The notes under the pieces were generated by a model that saw only the letters and a program-made list of their open reading frames with translations, did not search any database and was not told where the DNA came from. The translations under genes were made by a program, and so were the position numbers. From Vibrio ziniensis (lineage in GTDB: Bacteria; Pseudomonadota; Gammaproteobacteria; Enterobacterales; Vibrionaceae): a stretch of DNA of 64,000 nt. The stretch covers positions 310,001-374,000 of the forward strand of contig NZ_CP049332.1 of the NCBI RefSeq assembly GCF_011064285.1. The letters are read 5' to 3'. This document shows positions 8,295-16,379 of the stretch, one piece after another (position 1 is the stretch's first letter; each line of letters begins with the position of its first letter).

Positions 8295-8987
8295 TTAAGC
8301 CGCATTCTTCATCGCTGATGGAGTTAGGTCTTTCAACATCTGGCCGTAGAGTTGAAACACCATATTCGCAGAGTCTATGATCGCCGCTTGGTCTTGTTCG
8401 TCTGTAATTTGGTTCATCAAATTCTCGAACAGTTGGATATGGTCTTGGTCCAATACGCTGTGCGAGGTTAAATAGCTCATTGCGTTATCTGGTAGATTCA
8501 GGGTTTGCTTCACCAAAACCGCCACTTGACCGCCAACGCCAACACTGGTGCCTTCCAGCACCCAAACCATGCCAAAAAACGCGATAGGATTGCCACGGTC
8601 AATTTGGTTGTATAGATACGCCACCATCAGTTCGATAGCAGAACCTACGCGACCATTACCTCTGTTTGCTCTTACTGCATCAGCACTCACGCCACACGCT
8701 TTTATGTCATTTAAGATCCATTCATGATGGCCTTTCTCTTCCTCGATATATTCACCGATAGCCTGACGCAACCATTCATATTTTTCAGGTAAACGAGCGC
8801 CACACGCCATCAATAGTGGTACCGTGTGTTTCACATGATGAAATGCCTGAGTGAGAAAACTGACATAGGTATCGAGGTCAATTTCACCGCGGGCACAAGC
8901 TGCAAAAATAGGAGCTTGTAACATCTGCTGTTGAGCGGTTTGCGTTTCTTTCTTAAGGATTTCAAAAAATGCAGTCATGGCTGTCAC
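8295..8987 (-). CDS. Heme-oxygenase-like diiron enzyme (HDO / TenA-fold protein)
   Basis: 230 residues, all-helical. The candidate metal ligands follow the pattern of heme-oxygenase-like diiron oxidases such as CADD and UndA: a Glu in EYIEEEKGHH, His87 or His88, Glu145 in WVLEGTS, then His176, Asp180 and His183 in HSVLDQDH, which gives HxxxDxxH. TenA thiaminases share the fold but use an active-site Cys and lack this set, so I prefer an iron-dependent oxygenase acting on an acid or amino-acid derivative. It lies 42 bp after the AMP-ligase gene in the operon. The exact reaction is unknown. Confidence 0.82.
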   Translation of the reverse strand: MTAMTAFFEILKKETQTAQQQMLQAPIFAACARGEIDLDTYVSFLTQAFHHVKHTVPLLMACGARLPEKYEWLRQAIGEYIEEEKGHHEWILNDIKACGVSADAVRANRGNGRVGSAIELMVAYLYNQIDRGNPIAFFGMVWVLEGTSVGVGGQVAVLVKQTLNLPDNAMSYLTSHSVLDQDHIQLFENLMNQITDEQDQAAIIDSANMVFQLYGQMLKDLTPSAMKNAA

Positions 8988-9029
8988 CTCATCATTCTAA
9001 TAATCAGATTCGTTAATAAACATATTGTT

Positions 9030-10499
9030 TTATTTGTGGATTGGCGTAACGGTTCGTTTAATCTCATCGTCAGCCCTGCTCAACATCCACTGTTCAAATT
9101 GGGAGCGAATTGGGCGACCATTACTGGTGTAAAAACCCGCAAGTAAACGCAACCCTTGAGTAGTAATTAAAGTTTTGACTTGTGCGTAGTCAGGAAGGCG
9201 TTGGTTAAGTTGCTTAATTGACGCAACAACCTGTTCAACGTTCTGGTTCTCAATAATCGCAGTCAGAGAATCTTCTCCATCACCCACTAGCACCATGCCA
9301 TACAAAGCCATGAATGCTTGCGCTTCAGACTCTATCCATTCAGGTGAAATGTTGCGCCCAAATGCCGTAATGATTTGATTCTTCTTACGACCATCAATTA
9401 CAAGGAATCCATCGTCATCCAGATACCCCAAATCACCTGTGGCATACCAGTCTTGTTCAAATGGCTGATCGACATATCCCAGCGCAACACAGCCCGATAC
9501 ATAGATTTCACCATCATTCGAAACTTTTACGTCAATGTGAGGAAGTGGTTTACCGCTAGTTCCGGCTTTGTATGCTGAAGGCGTGTTCAAACTTACAACA
9601 GATGCGTTTTCAGAAAGCCCATATCCTTCATAGGCTGGAATGCCCAAGCTGTGTGCCATTTCTAACAGTTGAGGAGAAACACGCGCACCACCGACAGCAA
9701 CGAATTCAAGATTTCGAGCTAAGGTTGGCATCGCTCTGACAACTTCAATCAATGCCATTAGCAAAGCGGGAGTTAGCACCAAGCTGTTCGGTAGGTACTT
9801 CGCTAATGCCAACGCAAATTGCGATGCGTTAAACGAACTTGAGCCAGTCAGCCCCACTTGTGTACTTTTCAACACCACCGACGATGCTCCTAAAATCAAC
9901 GGAACGTAGATACCTGTAATGTTTTCTAGAAGGGTAGAAAGAGGCAAAAGGACGAGATGCCTTTCGCAATTCACCTCGTTGGCAATGGTGTCTGCCAATG
10001 ATTGACTGACTTTTGATAGCTGATTTTGACTCAAACAAACGCCTTTCGGATGGCCTGTTGAGCCAGAGGTAAAAGTTATTTTCGCTGTATGTGGCAGCAA
10101 AGACTTGCCGCCTTCAACTGTGCGTTTCCAAATGCTCAAGTCTTCAACTTCCCCGACCATTTTCGTGTCAGATGAAGCATTTATGCTCCAGTTTCCCACT
10201 AACAGGTCTGCACCAGACTCTTGCAAAATATGCGTCACTTGTTCAGTGGTGAAAAACAGAGGAACAGGTACGTTAGGGATATCCGCATACAAAGCAGCAA
10301 GGTCGGCAATGACCCAATTAAGGCTATTGTCAGCACGCAAAGCGATACATTTAGGCGAATACTGAATGAGTTGCTCCGCAGCTTCTCGAACTCTCACCAG
10401 CAGGTTCTGATAGGAAACCTCTTCAAACTCACCAACAAATGCAATTTTGTTCGGCGTATCAATAGAATGGCGAATCAGAGATTCAATGATCATGTTCAT
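9030..10499 (-). CDS. AMP-forming acyl/aryl-acid ligase (ANL superfamily)
   Basis: 489 residues. It has the P-loop TFTSGSTGHPKGVCLS near residue 141, EGYGLSENASV near 291, YATGDLGYLDDDGFLVIDGRKKNQI near 350, and a C-terminal lid. It should activate a carboxylic acid as an adenylate, for transfer to CoA or to a protein or amine acceptor. The usual catalytic lysine motif near the end reads SNGRPIRSQ, with Arg where Lys is common, so the thioesterifying or acyl-transfer half-reaction may differ. Its start codon overlaps the hemolysin-family gene (ATGA, 10496-10499), which implies translational coupling. Confidence 0.88.
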   Translation of the reverse strand: MNMIIESLIRHSIDTPNKIAFVGEFEEVSYQNLLVRVREAAEQLIQYSPKCIALRADNSLNWVIADLAALYADIPNVPVPLFFTTEQVTHILQESGADLLVGNWSINASSDTKMVGEVEDLSIWKRTVEGGKSLLPHTAKITFTSGSTGHPKGVCLSQNQLSKVSQSLADTIANEVNCERHLVLLPLSTLLENITGIYVPLILGASSVVLKSTQVGLTGSSSFNASQFALALAKYLPNSLVLTPALLMALIEVVRAMPTLARNLEFVAVGGARVSPQLLEMAHSLGIPAYEGYGLSENASVVSLNTPSAYKAGTSGKPLPHIDVKVSNDGEIYVSGCVALGYVDQPFEQDWYATGDLGYLDDDGFLVIDGRKKNQIITAFGRNISPEWIESEAQAFMALYGMVLVGDGEDSLTAIIENQNVEQVVASIKQLNQRLPDYAQVKTLITTQGLRLLAGFYTSNGRPIRSQFEQWMLSRADDEIKRTVTPIHK

Positions 10500-11116
10500 A
10501 GAGCGCCTCCACGAGCACGTAATACTTTTTCAGCAAACAGTGCTTCTAAGTGAGCCAATCCATGCTTCAAGTTACCCGCGACAATGCGTGGCTGATGCTG
10601 GTAATAGTTACCCCATGTGTAGGTTGCATCCGGAATCCGTAAAGGGTCTGCTTCGGCTAAAATTGTTGTTTCTAAACCCAAACGGGACATCATGGCATAC
10701 AGTGGGTCCGTAGCAGTGAAAATGCACCACTCATAGCCGCTTTCCACCAATTTCTGAGTCATCAAAAGAAAGTGAAGTGTAGAAAAACCTTTTGAAAATG
10801 AAGCGAGCTGACCAAACTCAATCAGATTGTTACGTTCTATCGAGCAGTGGTAAATCCGACTTAAAATAGAGTCGGCTGAAACATCTAAATACTGTTCAAG
10901 AAATAATGGTTCGTCACTAGCAATACGAAATCCGCACAGTGAGCGAATGTCCTCGCCTTCCATTAATGCCATAAACGTTGGCATAAACGTATTCAAATGA
11001 GCATCAAAAGCTAAGGAATAACGTTGGGAAATGTAGTTTTCAATATCACTACGCTGCGGATGCAAGCGGTCAATAATTGCAAGTTCAAATGGATGGGATG
11101 AAAAATAATCAGCCAT
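10496..11116 (-). CDS. Thermostable-hemolysin family protein (GNAT-like)
   Basis: 206 residues, resembling the T_hemolysin family named after Vibrio delta-VPH. The arrangement (SRIYHCSIERNNLIEFGQLASF, then SKGFSTLHFLLMTQKLVESGYEWCIFTATDPLYAMMSRLGLE) looks like an N-acyltransferase fold similar to acyl-homoserine-lactone synthases and GNAT enzymes. There is no signal peptide or membrane segment, which fits an enzyme better than a secreted toxin. It is the first gene of the seven-gene operon and is translationally coupled to an AMP-forming ligase. I infer that it transfers an acyl group to an amine; the hemolysin name is historical. Confidence 0.82.
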   Translation of the reverse strand: MADYFSSHPFELAIIDRLHPQRSDIENYISQRYSLAFDAHLNTFMPTFMALMEGEDIRSLCGFRIASDEPLFLEQYLDVSADSILSRIYHCSIERNNLIEFGQLASFSKGFSTLHFLLMTQKLVESGYEWCIFTATDPLYAMMSRLGLETTILAEADPLRIPDATYTWGNYYQHQPRIVAGNLKHGLAHLEALFAEKVLRARGGAL

Positions 11117-11136
11117 ACAAGAAGCCCTCTCTGCTA

Positions 11137-11180
11137 GCTATAGAGGAAGCTTAAAGAAGGAAACTTAAGGAAAACTTAAG
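11137..11180 (-). promoter_or_regulatory. PmrA/QseB-type box and promoter of the seven-gene operon
   Basis: Two perfect CTTAAG half-sites (11164-11169 and 11175-11180) are separated by five bases, the spacing of PmrA/BasR/QseB boxes. A third weaker half, CTTAAA, is at 11150-11155. On the minus strand a TATAGC -10 element (11137-11142) lies 21 bp after the box, as in promoters activated by PmrA-type regulators, which replace a weak -35. The operon's last genes encode such a regulator and its kinase. Confidence 0.75.
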
Positions 11181-11213
11181 AATATAATTTTTTATTCAGA
11201 CAAATTGGTACAA

Positions 11214-11240
11214 ACAAAAATGCCGCTGTTACAGCGACAT
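11214..11240 (-). terminator. Terminator after the DEAD-box helicase gene
   Basis: On the minus strand TGTCGCTG pairs with CAGCGGCA around a short loop and is followed by five Ts. It ends transcription of the helicase gene just before the promoter of the next minus-strand operon. Confidence 0.75.
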
Positions 11241-11267
11241 TGATTCATTATTCGATATTTAGAACGA

Positions 11268-12596
11268 TTATTCTTCGTCTACTTTAGGTGCAACTTTCTT
11301 CTTAGGAATGAACACGTTGTCACCCACAGCCACGTTTTGGTAGAAACTCTTGTCGCGTTTAACTGGCTTCTTAGCCACTTTCTTCGCTTGCGACTTAACG
11401 CTCTTAGCTTGGCCTTGATCTTTACGAACTGGTTGTCTTGGTTTAAGACCTTTAAATTTACCAGTTAAACCTTCCAGCTCATCAAACTGAATATCTTGTT
11501 GCAAGAAGGCTTCGACACGCTTGAAGCTATCCCAGTCTTTAGGACCAACGAGAGAAATCGCATCACCTTTATTACCCGCACGGCCAGTACGACCAACACG
11601 ATGAACGTATTCTTCCGTGTGCTTTGGCATGTCAAAGTTGATAACGTGAGTTACGTTAGCGATATCCAAACCACGTGATGCTACGTCAGTCGTCACCAGA
11701 ATTTTGAACACTGTGCGCTCAAACTGACTCATGATGGTGTTACGCTGTGCTTGGTTTAGACTACCGCTCAGAGCTACCGCTTTCAGTTTTTTCTCATTCA
11801 GTTTCTCGGTCAGACGCTCAGTGTCAGCACGAGTTGCTGTAAAGATAATGACCTGACGGTAGTCCGCATCGTTTAATACACGGTCGAGCAGCGCTTCTTT
11901 GTGATCTAGGTGATCACACAAGTAGAAACGTTGACGAATATCTTTGTGCTGTTCGTTAGAAACACCTACCGAAATACGACGAGGGTCGTTCAGCATTTCA
12001 GCCGCAATATCGTTAACTTCAGCGTGGTCTAACGTTGCAGAAAACATCAATGTTTGACGACGGCGATGTTTTGCTGCTTTATGAATGTGACGAAGTTGAG
12101 GCGCGAAACCTAAATCCAACATACGATCTGCTTCATCAAGAATCAGCGTATCTACACCATCCAAGAACAATGAACGATGCTCAAGGTGATCCGCTAAACG
12201 TCCTGGTGTTGCCACAATAAAACGTGGATGACGACTTAACGCTTTCACTTGATCGTTAAAATTTTCACCACCCGTGATCAGCGTACCTGTATAGCTTAAG
12301 CCACCTAACATCACACGCAGCTCGCCATAAACCTGCTTTGCCAATTCACGAGTTGGCAGCAGGATAATAGCGCGCGGATCTTTTGCTGAGAAAGCCTTGG
12401 TTTTTAAAGCCTTGTGCAGTGTAGGAAGCAAAAAGGCTAATGTTTTACCGGAACCAGTTTTAGAAGACGCCAACACATCTTTTCCTGCAATAGCAACAGG
12501 AATAGCGATCTTCTGGATTTCGGTCGCTTGTTTGAAATCGTAATGAGCTAGGTTTTTCAATAAGCGATTATCTAAGCCTAAATCTTTAAACTGCAA
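11268..12596 (-). CDS. DEAD-box ATP-dependent RNA helicase
   Basis: The helicase core is complete: Q motif (FKQATEIQKIAIP), Walker A SSKTGSGKT, PTRELAKQ, GG, TPGR, DEAD in LILDEADRM, SAT, and the second-domain motifs IIFTATR, TTDVASRGLDI and HRVGRTGRAG. A Lys-rich tail follows, likely for RNA binding. It remodels RNA in the cytoplasm, with a probable ribosome-biogenesis or cold role. I choose the TTG at 12596 (442 aa, MQFKDLGLDNRLL), because a TTTGGAG ribosome-binding site stands six bases before it. An upstream ATG at 12629 has none. Confidence 0.92.
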   Translation of the reverse strand: MQFKDLGLDNRLLKNLAHYDFKQATEIQKIAIPVAIAGKDVLASSKTGSGKTLAFLLPTLHKALKTKAFSAKDPRAIILLPTRELAKQVYGELRVMLGGLSYTGTLITGGENFNDQVKALSRHPRFIVATPGRLADHLEHRSLFLDGVDTLILDEADRMLDLGFAPQLRHIHKAAKHRRRQTLMFSATLDHAEVNDIAAEMLNDPRRISVGVSNEQHKDIRQRFYLCDHLDHKEALLDRVLNDADYRQVIIFTATRADTERLTEKLNEKKLKAVALSGSLNQAQRNTIMSQFERTVFKILVTTDVASRGLDIANVTHVINFDMPKHTEEYVHRVGRTGRAGNKGDAISLVGPKDWDSFKRVEAFLQQDIQFDELEGLTGKFKGLKPRQPVRKDQGQAKSVKSQAKKVAKKPVKRDKSFYQNVAVGDNVFIPKKKVAPKVDEE

Positions 12597-12930
12597 AGGA
12601 TTCTCCAAATCAGTGGGGTAGCCGAACATATATGGCTAAATGGTCAAATTCAAAGCGCAGTATAATACCGCGATTAGTACGCTAATAGATAGAGATCACA
12701 GAAAATAATATCTCTTCCACATTATCAATAGTATAGGCTTGATGAACTAAGTTAGCTTAAACTAGCTTTTAACTAAAATTTTACGCAATCAATTGATTTG
12801 ATAATATTATTTTGGATTAATTTTACGTTTATCAATTATGCGAAGATTAAAATAATGGCTACAATATAACTCGCCACTATATAGAAATGTAGCGGGTGTT
12901 TTAATAGTTACATAAAATCAAGGAGTTCAT
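12597..12930. promoter_or_regulatory. Divergent promoter region between helicase and lipoprotein genes
   Basis: Very AT-rich. A TACAAT -10 candidate at 12860-12865 with TTATGC 18 bp upstream could serve the lipoprotein gene; its leader of about 65 nt ends in the AAGGAG ribosome-binding site just before 12931. No hairpin or further open frame is convincing. Confidence 0.4.
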
Positions 12931-13197
12931 ATGAACAAGATGTTGATAGCAGCAGTGTCTTCTGTATTACTACTAGCCGGTTGTGCATCAGGTCCAGACG
13001 AAGCAACAACAGCAAAATTGGACGAGCTAAGTAACCAAGTTAGTCAGCTAAGTGATGAAGTTGCAGCACTTAAGAGTGAGCATGCAGCTCTAGAATCAAA
13101 ATCAACTGCAGCATCTGATTCCGCAATGGCAGCACAAGAAGAAGCAGCGCGCGCAAATGAGCGTATCGATAATATCGCTCAGTCGTACACTAAATAG
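12931..13197 (+). CDS. lpp: Lpp-type murein lipoprotein
   Basis: 88 residues. The signal peptide ends in the lipobox LLAGC, with Cys18 to be lipidated. The mature part is a heptad coiled coil (LDELSNQVSQLSDEVAALKSE), and the protein ends in YTK, like the YRK of E. coli Lpp, whose terminal Lys is bonded to peptidoglycan. It should tether the outer membrane to the cell wall as a trimer. A strong AAGGAG site and a good terminator fit a highly expressed single gene. L,D-transpeptidases, one of which lies at 53.0 kb, are the enzymes that make this link. Confidence 0.9.
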   Translation: MNKMLIAAVSSVLLLAGCASGPDEATTAKLDELSNQVSQLSDEVAALKSEHAALESKSTAASDSAMAAQEEAARANERIDNIAQSYTK

Positions 13198-13220
13198 TAT
13201 TTCACGCCAAATGTATCTCT

Positions 13221-13266
13221 TAAGCCTCCTGCCCCTTCAATAGGGAATGGAGGCTTAATTTTTTCC
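13221..13266 (+). terminator. Terminator of the lipoprotein gene
   Basis: TAAGCCTCC (13221-13229) pairs with GGAGGCTTA (13249-13257), with additional inner pairing CCCC/GGG, followed by ATTTTTT. Confidence 0.85.
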
Positions 13267-13341
13267 ATTAATGTTCACCGGAATCGTTAGCGATTAACTT
13301 GCCACTGTTGGAAAACTTCATCTTGCCTCATACTTTTTCTA

Positions 13342-14424
13342 TCACAGTTGATATTTCTGTGCCAAAAGACGTTTTTCTTTGTATCGCTGTATAAGCTCCT
13401 GTTGTGATTTGCCTTTATTGCTGTAAAACAGACCATCATTCAACAACAAATAGTCAAAGTTGTTCTCCAATATGTCTAGAACAATAGAAATACGTTTAAG
13501 AGTTAACGACGTGCAAGACTGACCATCAATGTCATCATCAATATCAAGCACATGAGAGCGAAATAACTCTAGCAGGAAGAGGTGCCAAAGCGCCTCATCA
13601 TTAACTAATGCAGTCTGCCAAGCAGAGATGATGCTTTGATAGTGATTAATAACCATGACTTTTGCTTGATGGGCCTTTAACCATTCAACTTTTTGCTGAT
13701 AGCAAACCACAGCTCGTTGCTTCAGCGTACGATAAAGTGCCAACTGTTCTACTAAAGGCTGCTCTCTCTTGAGTAGCCAACCAAAAAAGAAACGGGTTTC
13801 AAAACGTTCGACCATGTGGAACAAAGGGTCTGTGATGCCGTTACTGTTAAACTCACTTTTAGGATCAAACGAATACATATAACCGAAATCGAACAACCAA
13901 AGCTGTTGTTCTTCGTCCACAAGCAAATTACCACTACAAAGATCCCACTCCATCAAACCATACTCTTCACAGGCCAAAAGAGTATTGAACAGCTGCTCCA
14001 TCAAATCTGATGTAATTTCGCTAATGTGCTCACCCTCAATCCACGGCGACAGAATAATCCCCAAGCGATAATTAGCATAAATCGTTGGCACTATATGAGC
14101 GAGTCGTTGGGCTGTCTCGGGTTTCTGTTTGAGTTTTTGCAGATCATTACGGCGCTGAACTTCGTTTAAAAATGAATACTGACCATCCAAATTAGCCACT
14201 TTTGCCACTTGACGACGCTTCTTCAAGTTGTACTCTTTACCATCAATTCTTAAGTGATATATCTCTGCCGTCAGCCCTGAGCGAATCACTTTTAGTACAA
14301 ACGGCGAGTCTTCTGTTATTGCTGCAAGAACGGAAGGTTGCAGAGGACAAAGCGGCTCGTCACCGATGATTATGTTCTCGCTGCTCTCATCAAACTCTTT
14401 TTGCTGTTGTTGTCTTAGATTCAT
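13342..14424 (-). CDS. Protein-kinase-fold protein (YrbL/Kdo-kinase-like)
   Basis: 360 residues with a small-kinase arrangement: a beta-rich N-lobe containing YNLKKRRQVAK (candidate ATP-binding Lys), a hinge near IILSPWIEG, the catalytic loop EWDLCSGNLL (Asp and Asn present, His of HRD missing) and LFDFGY for the DFG motif. The catalytic Asp, Asn and DFG Asp are kept, so it may be an active phosphotransferase of the YrbL or sugar-kinase type. The substrate is unknown, and the C-terminal about 170 residues are helical and unassigned. It stands alone between the lipoprotein gene and the iron-uptake operon. Confidence 0.72.
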   Translation of the reverse strand: MNLRQQQQKEFDESSENIIIGDEPLCPLQPSVLAAITEDSPFVLKVIRSGLTAEIYHLRIDGKEYNLKKRRQVAKVANLDGQYSFLNEVQRRNDLQKLKQKPETAQRLAHIVPTIYANYRLGIILSPWIEGEHISEITSDLMEQLFNTLLACEEYGLMEWDLCSGNLLVDEEQQLWLFDFGYMYSFDPKSEFNSNGITDPLFHMVERFETRFFFGWLLKREQPLVEQLALYRTLKQRAVVCYQQKVEWLKAHQAKVMVINHYQSIISAWQTALVNDEALWHLFLLELFRSHVLDIDDDIDGQSCTSLTLKRISIVLDILENNFDYLLLNDGLFYSNKGKSQQELIQRYKEKRLLAQKYQL

Positions 14425-14645
14425 GATGCTATCTCGTCGTTATTGGTGTTTATTATCGTTTAAAGTGTTAATAAAAACCGTACCTGATGAAAAAACATCA
14501 TACTTTGCATCAAAATTGCAGGAGGACATTGAAAGAAGGAAGTGCTAAAGAGAAGGCTGAGAAGCCTCACTTTCCCAAGAGGGAAAGTGAGTGAAAACCA
14601 TCAGACTATATGAATAAAAGGCTATATGACTAAAAGACTGTATAC
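14425..14645. other. Intergenic hairpin and direct repeats after the iron-transport operon
   Basis: CTCACTTTCCC (14566-14576) and GGGAAAGTGAG (14581-14591) form a perfect 11-bp stem with an AAGA loop. Next to it are three imperfect 16-17 bp direct repeats (14604-14620, 14621-14636, 14637-14652), the last overlapping the end of the ATPase gene. There is no T run on either side, so if the hairpin terminates the iron operon it does so imperfectly. Confidence 0.6.
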
Positions 14646-15413
14646 CTAGCAGACAATACACATAGGTGTGTGCGTAATTGGGCATTGATGAATTTGTGCG
14701 TCTAGCTCAAACACCTTTGCAAGCAACTCAGACGTAAGAACTACATCCGGTGCTCCTTCGCTCATCACCTGCCCTTCCTGCATGACAATTAAATGATCAC
14801 AATAGCGACAAGCCTGATTGATATCATGCAAAACCGTCACTATGGTTTTACCTTGCTGATTCAACTTACGAAGCAGTTTCATCAACTCCACCTGATGGTT
14901 CATATCGAGATAAGTGGTTGGCTCATCAAGCAATATGTAGTCTGTGTCTTGAGCTAAAGTCATAGCTAGCCAAACTCGTTGTCTTTGGCCTCCGGAAAGA
15001 TCGGTAACCGCTCGTTCTGCAAAACTCTCAACGCCAGTGGCTTTCATTGATTGCTCAACAATCGCTTTATCGCGTTCAGACAATTGTCCCCAGAACCCCG
15101 TGTATGGGCTGCGACCATACGAAACTGCGTCACGAACAGTGACACCTTCGGGTGGCTCTTGAGATTGAGGTAATAGCGCCAATTGTTGTGCTAATTGACG
15201 TGAAGATATCTGTTCAATCTTCTCATCGTTCCACAATACAGCCCCATTTTGCGCTGACAAAATTCTCGAAAGCGCCTTCAACAAAGTTGATTTTCCACAG
15301 CCATTCGGCCCTAACAGAGCGGTAATTTTACCTTCAGGAACAGTTATGTTTACTCCCTTTACGATTGGGACTTTGCCATACCCGACAACAAGATTTTCAG
15401 TCGTTAACGCCAT
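14646..15413 (-). CDS. Iron-siderophore ABC transporter, ATP-binding protein (FecE-like)
   Basis: 255 residues with Walker A GPNGCGKST near residue 35, Q-loop LLPQSQ, signature LSGGQRQRVWLAMTLAQ near 140, Walker B YILLDEPTTYLD and the switch His in VLHDINQ. It powers import through the two FecCD-type permeases encoded just upstream (three-base gap). The C-terminus CPITHTPMCIVC is Cys-rich and unusual for the family; it could bind a metal, but that is speculation. It is the last gene of the five-gene iron operon. Confidence 0.92.
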   Translation of the reverse strand: MALTTENLVVGYGKVPIVKGVNITVPEGKITALLGPNGCGKSTLLKALSRILSAQNGAVLWNDEKIEQISSRQLAQQLALLPQSQEPPEGVTVRDAVSYGRSPYTGFWGQLSERDKAIVEQSMKATGVESFAERAVTDLSGGQRQRVWLAMTLAQDTDYILLDEPTTYLDMNHQVELMKLLRKLNQQGKTIVTVLHDINQACRYCDHLIVMQEGQVMSEGAPDVVLTSELLAKVFELDAQIHQCPITHTPMCIVC

Positions 15414-15416
15414 GAG

Positions 15417-16379
15417 TTATCTCATTTTGATTAATAGATATAAGAAGTAAGGAGCTCCGATAATCGCCGTCATAATGCCCGCAGGTAGCTCAATCGGCGG
15501 GTCAATTGTTCGCGCCACCAAATCCGCAACAAGAAGCAAACTCGCGCCGACTAACATGGATGTTGGCAACAATGCCTGATGTCGCCCTCCCACCAATTGT
15601 CGAGCCAAGTGCGGAGCAACTAAACCAAGAAAGCTAATCGGTCCGCAAACCGCCACCGACACTGAAGTCCAGAGTACAGCGACAAACAGCGCACCCGCCC
15701 TCACCCAAGGTACAGAAATACCTAAGTTGCTGGCTCTTTCATCACCGAGAGTGAGTAAGTTCAGCGCATGACTTAACCACAAAACGACAGGAGCCAGAAC
15801 GAGCCATGGCACTATCATCGAAAGTTGTGCCCAGCTTCTTCCCCACAAACTTCCCGTCAACCAAAGCAATGCATTGTTGATTTCTAACGGCTGAGTCAGG
15901 ATCAGAAAATCGATACCGCTGCTGTATAACGCTGCCAGCGCAACACCGGTAATTGCTAGGCGGACAGGCGTGGTATTTACACCGCACACTAACGCAAGTA
16001 AGAACGCAGAACTTATTCCGCCAACCAGCGCCGCCAAAGGCAACCAGTAGACAGAAACCGAAGGAAACAGCGTCATCATAGCCACCGCAGCCAACCCTGC
16101 TCCGTGGCTTACGCCTAAAATATCTGGCGACGCTAACGGGTTTCGAATTACGCCCTGAATCAATACACCAGAACTTGCAAGCATTGCCCCAACCAGTATG
16201 GCAATCAGAGTTCGTGGCAAACGGTATTCGTGAATAGTGAAGTAGTGCTCGCTGCCAGAAAATAGCCCTTGCCATACCTGTTGAGAGGCTAAGTTAACCG
16301 CTCCAAAACTCAGGTTAGCAACAATTGCGATAGCAACAAAAACGGTCAGAAAGACTTGCGTACGTAAAACTGCATTCAT
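15417..16379 (-). CDS. Iron-siderophore ABC transporter permease (FecD-like)
   Basis: A FecCD-family permease with multiple membrane helices and the family sequences RLPRTLIAILVGAMLASSGVLIQGVIRNPLASPDILGV, GDERASNLGISVPWVR and GPISFLGLVAPHLARQLVGG. I choose the ATG at 16379 (320 aa), because it overlaps the stop of the upstream permease gene as ATGA; an in-frame ATG at 16409 is ten residues longer. It forms the inner-membrane channel with the other permease. Confidence 0.92.
   Translation of the reverse strand: MNAVLRTQVFLTVFVAIAIVANLSFGAVNLASQQVWQGLFSGSEHYFTIHEYRLPRTLIAILVGAMLASSGVLIQGVIRNPLASPDILGVSHGAGLAAVAMMTLFPSVSVYWLPLAALVGGISSAFLLALVCGVNTTPVRLAITGVALAALYSSGIDFLILTQPLEINNALLWLTGSLWGRSWAQLSMIVPWLVLAPVVLWLSHALNLLTLGDERASNLGISVPWVRAGALFVAVLWTSVSVAVCGPISFLGLVAPHLARQLVGGRHQALLPTSMLVGASLLLVADLVARTIDPPIELPAGIMTAIIGAPYFLYLLIKMR

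Noticed and set aside
9196..9225. TTAAG/CTTAA half-sites resembling the PmrA box inside the AMP-ligase gene
   Set aside because: They lie within codons of a conserved coding region and lack the regular spacing seen at the operon promoter.
10496..11116. Reading the thermostable-hemolysin family gene as a secreted toxin
   Set aside because: There is no signal peptide or membrane-active segment, and the operon context is enzymatic; an acyltransferase-like role fits better.
15742..16275. A 177-codon frame on the minus strand within the permease gene
   Set aside because: It is a different frame of the FecD-like gene; the Cys/Arg-rich translation has no domain, and the permease reading is unambiguous.
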